A stretch of 64,000 nt of DNA from Sulfitobacter donghicola DSW-25 = KCTC 12864 = JCM 14565 (GTDB lineage: Bacteria; Pseudomonadota; Alphaproteobacteria; Rhodobacterales; Rhodobacteraceae). This document shows positions 61,984 through 64,000 of the stretch, one piece after another (the first letter of the stretch is position 1; each line of letters opens with the position of its first letter). The notes beneath the pieces are model-generated. The model ran no database searches. It was given only the letters and a program-made list of their open reading frames with translations, and had not been told where the DNA came from. Where the stretch lies: NCBI RefSeq assembly GCF_000622405.1, contig NZ_JASF01000005.1, positions 1,736,001-1,800,000 on the forward strand, in the 5' to 3' direction. Made by a program: the position numbers and the translations under genes.

Positions 61984-64000
61984 ATGCGCTTTTCGAAACT
62001 CAGGCTGACGGGCTTTAAAAGCTTTGTTGACCCTACTGATCTCGTTATTGCCGATGGGCTAACGGGTGTTGTTGGGCCGAACGGCTGTGGGAAATCGAAC
62101 CTGCTGGAAGCCTTGCGTTGGGTGATGGGGGAAAACCGCCCAACCGCGATGCGGGGCGGCGGAATGGAGGATGTGATCTTTGCCGGTGCGGCGACACGTC
62201 CGGCGCGCAACTTTGCCGAAGTTTCATTGCAGATTGATAACAGTGAACGGTTGGCGCCTGCGGGTTTCAACGACAGTGACAATCTGGATATCGTGCGCCG
62301 GATTACGCGCGATGTTGGCAGCGCCTATAAGGCGGCGGGCAAAGACGTGCGCGCGCGGGATGTTCAGATGCTGTTTGCGGATGCCTCGACGGGTGCGCAT
62401 TCGCCAGCGCTGGTACGGCAGGGCCAGATTAGCGAGCTGATCAACGCCAAGCCGAAAAACCGTCGTCGGATTTTGGAAGAGGCGGCTGGGATCTCGGGGC
62501 TGTATGCGCGCCGTCACGAGGCCGAGCTAAAGCTGAATGGCGCAGAGACGAACCTTGCCCGTGTGGATGATGTGATCGAGCAGCTGGCGGCGCAGTTGGC
62601 GCAACTGGCACGGCAGGCGCGGCAGGCTTCGCGGTATCGCGAGATCGGCGATCAATTGCGCCGTACCGAGGGCACGTTGCTGTACCGCCGTTGGCGTGAG
62701 GCCGATGATGCGCGCGCGCGCGCCGAAGAGGAATTGCGGGCGCGGGTCACTGCGGCGGCGCAGGCCGAGGGGCTGGTGCGTTCGTCAGCTAAGGCGCGGC
62801 AGGAGGCTGAGGATGCTTTGCCTGCGCTGCGCGAGGAAGACGCGATTGCGGCGGCGGTTGTACAGCGTTTGGTGGTGCAGCGCGACACGCTGAGCGATCA
62901 GGAAAAGCGCGCCACAGCTTTGATCGAGACCTTGCAGGGGCGCATTGCGCAGCTGGCAAAGGATATCGACCGCGAAAGCGGGTTGAACCGCGATGCGGGT
63001 GAGACAATTGAGCGGCTGGAGTGGGAGGCCCGTGAGCTTTCCAAGGCGGGCGAGGGGCATGAGGCCGCGCTGGAGGCGGCTGCGGAAACGGCACGCGAAG
63101 CGGCTGCGGTTTTGCAATCGCGTGAGGCGGACCTGAGCCAGCAGACAGAAGACGTGGCACGATTGGCTGCGCGATATGGCTCGGCCGAGCGGTTGTTAGA
63201 GGACAGCCGCAAGACGCAGGCGAAATCCGAGGCCGAGGCGACCCGTGCGCGCGAGGCTGTGGAGGCCAGTGAGGCGGCTTTGGCCAAGGCGGCGAGTGAT
63301 TTTGATGCTGCGACAGTCGCGGAGGCCGCCGCTGTGGCGGCAGCAGAGGCAGCGGATGCGGCCTTGGTCGAAGCGGAGGAGGCGCGCGCGCAGACGCAGA
63401 CGCGTGAGGCGGAGGCACGCGGCGAGCGATCAGAGGCGGAGGGCGAGATGAACGCCTTGCGCGCCGAGACGACCGCGCTGGCAAAGCTGGTAGAGCGTGA
63501 CACAGCTGAGGGTGGGCAGATCCTTGACCGTTTGCAGGTTGAGCACGGGTTTGAAAAGGCGTTGGGCGCGGCATTGGCCGATGATCTGCGCGCGCCTGAG
63601 GTAGAGGCAGATGGCCCATCGGGGTGGTCTGCGCTGGCGGCTTATGCGGATGTGCAGGCTTTGCCAGATGGTGTGACGCCGCTGACCAATCACGTGTCTT
63701 GCCCTGATGTTTTGGGGCGGCGCATGGGGCAGATCGGATTGGTGGATGCGGATGATGGTCCGCGTTTGCAGGATGCGTTGAAACCGGGACAGCGGCTTGT
63801 CTCTCTTGAGGGGGATTTGTGGCGCTGGGACGGGTATCGCGCATGGGCCGAGGACGCGCCATCGGCTGCGGCGCTGCGGTTGCAGCAGTTGAACCGTCTG
63901 GAGGTTTTGAAGCAGTCGTTGGAGCAAGCCAGCCAGCGTGCGGAAGGTGCCCGTGCGGCACATGAGAGCCTGACCGCGCAACTTGCAGCGCAGACCGAAG
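61984..64000 (+). CDS. smc: Chromosome segregation protein SMC (5' part)
   Basis: The first 672 codons of smc; the gene runs off the window. It opens MRFSKLRLTGFKSFVDPTDL, then Walker A GPNGCGKSNLLEALRWVMGE (about 32-51) and the Q-loop region HSPALVRQGQISELI (about 138-152). A long coiled coil (about 165-520) follows, then a hinge-like segment opening FEKALGAALADD near residue 522. SMC organises and segregates the chromosome with ScpA and ScpB. Confidence 0.95.
   Translation, partial: MRFSKLRLTGFKSFVDPTDLVIADGLTGVVGPNGCGKSNLLEALRWVMGENRPTAMRGGGMEDVIFAGAATRPARNFAEVSLQIDNSERLAPAGFNDSDNLDIVRRITRDVGSAYKAAGKDVRARDVQMLFADASTGAHSPALVRQGQISELINAKPKNRRRILEEAAGISGLYARRHEAELKLNGAETNLARVDDVIEQLAAQLAQLARQARQASRYREIGDQLRRTEGTLLYRRWREADDARARAEEELRARVTAAAQAEGLVRSSAKARQEAEDALPALREEDAIAAAVVQRLVVQRDTLSDQEKRATALIETLQGRIAQLAKDIDRESGLNRDAGETIERLEWEARELSKAGEGHEAALEAAAETAREAAAVLQSREADLSQQTEDVARLAARYGSAERLLEDSRKTQAKSEAEATRAREAVEASEAALAKAASDFDAATVAEAAAVAAAEAADAALVEAEEARAQTQTREAEARGERSEAEGEMNALRAETTALAKLVERDTAEGGQILDRLQVEHGFEKALGAALADDLRAPEVEADGPSGWSALAAYADVQALPDGVTPLTNHVSCPDVLGRRMGQIGLVDADDGPRLQDALKPGQRLVSLEGDLWRWDGYRAWAEDAPSAAALRLQQLNRLEVLKQSLEQASQRAEGARAAHESLTAQLAAQTE

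Noticed and set aside
62789..63961. A 390-codon minus-strand frame opposite smc
   Set aside because: Pro/Ala/Arg-rich composition typical of the antisense of a coiled-coil gene; smc is clear.

Overview
The window reads as chromosome of an alphaproteobacterium of the Rhodobacterales (Roseobacter group). The taxon is inferred from gene content, not from a search: TrcR, MipZ, a split F0 ATP synthase operon with a b' subunit, BioMNY, CycM-type cytochrome c, TRAP transporters, a Hint-domain protein, and CtrA-like and FNR-like boxes. Coding density is high. I see no insertion sequence, prophage, CRISPR array or rRNA operon. The least core-like stretch is about 56.2-57.0 kb.

Layout. 0-6 kb: a small membrane gene, rpmI-rplT, and pheS / small membrane gene / pheT, then a YtoQ-like gene and mscL. 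6-9.2 kb: ald with its divergent Lrp-type regulator, a Hint-domain protein and rpsU. 9.3-16 kb: a COQ9-family gene, the biotin transporter bioMNY, a convergent thiolase/AMP-ligase pair, a quinone oxidoreductase and an RNase T2. 16-24.3 kb: trcR, then dnaX-ybaB-recR on the minus strand, ypfJ, the SRP RNA gene, nudC, an SRPBCC gene, pheA and cycM. 24.4-30.2 kb: a YejABEF-type peptide ABC transporter. 30.2-36.4 kb: a D,D-carboxypeptidase, a CHMI-like gene, a HAD hydrolase, the clpS-rsmC-SDR-hemF row and a tRNA(CAU). 36.6-42.8 kb: a TRAP transporter, an orphan Tat-type solute-binding protein and mipZ. 43-53.6 kb: rplS-rpmE, ppk2 and a very compact minus-strand run from ffh to a GNAT gene, holding rpsP, rimM and trmD with several unrelated genes between them. 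53.9-57 kb: LysR-EamA, a 24-residue membrane peptide, an ArsR regulator and an SF0329-like gene. 57.4-60 kb: the F0 operon atpI-B-E-X-F. 60-64 kb: a DUF2867 gene, a GntR regulator, a lipoprotein and the 5' part of smc.

Most of the window is housekeeping. The points most worth a second look are: (1) the thiolase/AMP-ligase pair beside bioMNY, whose thiolase lacks the second catalytic cysteine; (2) the ffh-to-GNAT run, where bluB, a chorismate mutase, two tandem sulfotransferase-like genes, a polysaccharide deacetylase-like gene and two tiny overlapping ORFs sit among rpsP, rimM and trmD; (3) an FNR box placed 41.5 bases before a likely start site ahead of ppk2; (4) a terminator-like hairpin between atpE and atpX and another in the atp leader; (5) an SDR without its catalytic lysine beside hemF; (6) two TTAA-N7-TTAA CtrA-like boxes.
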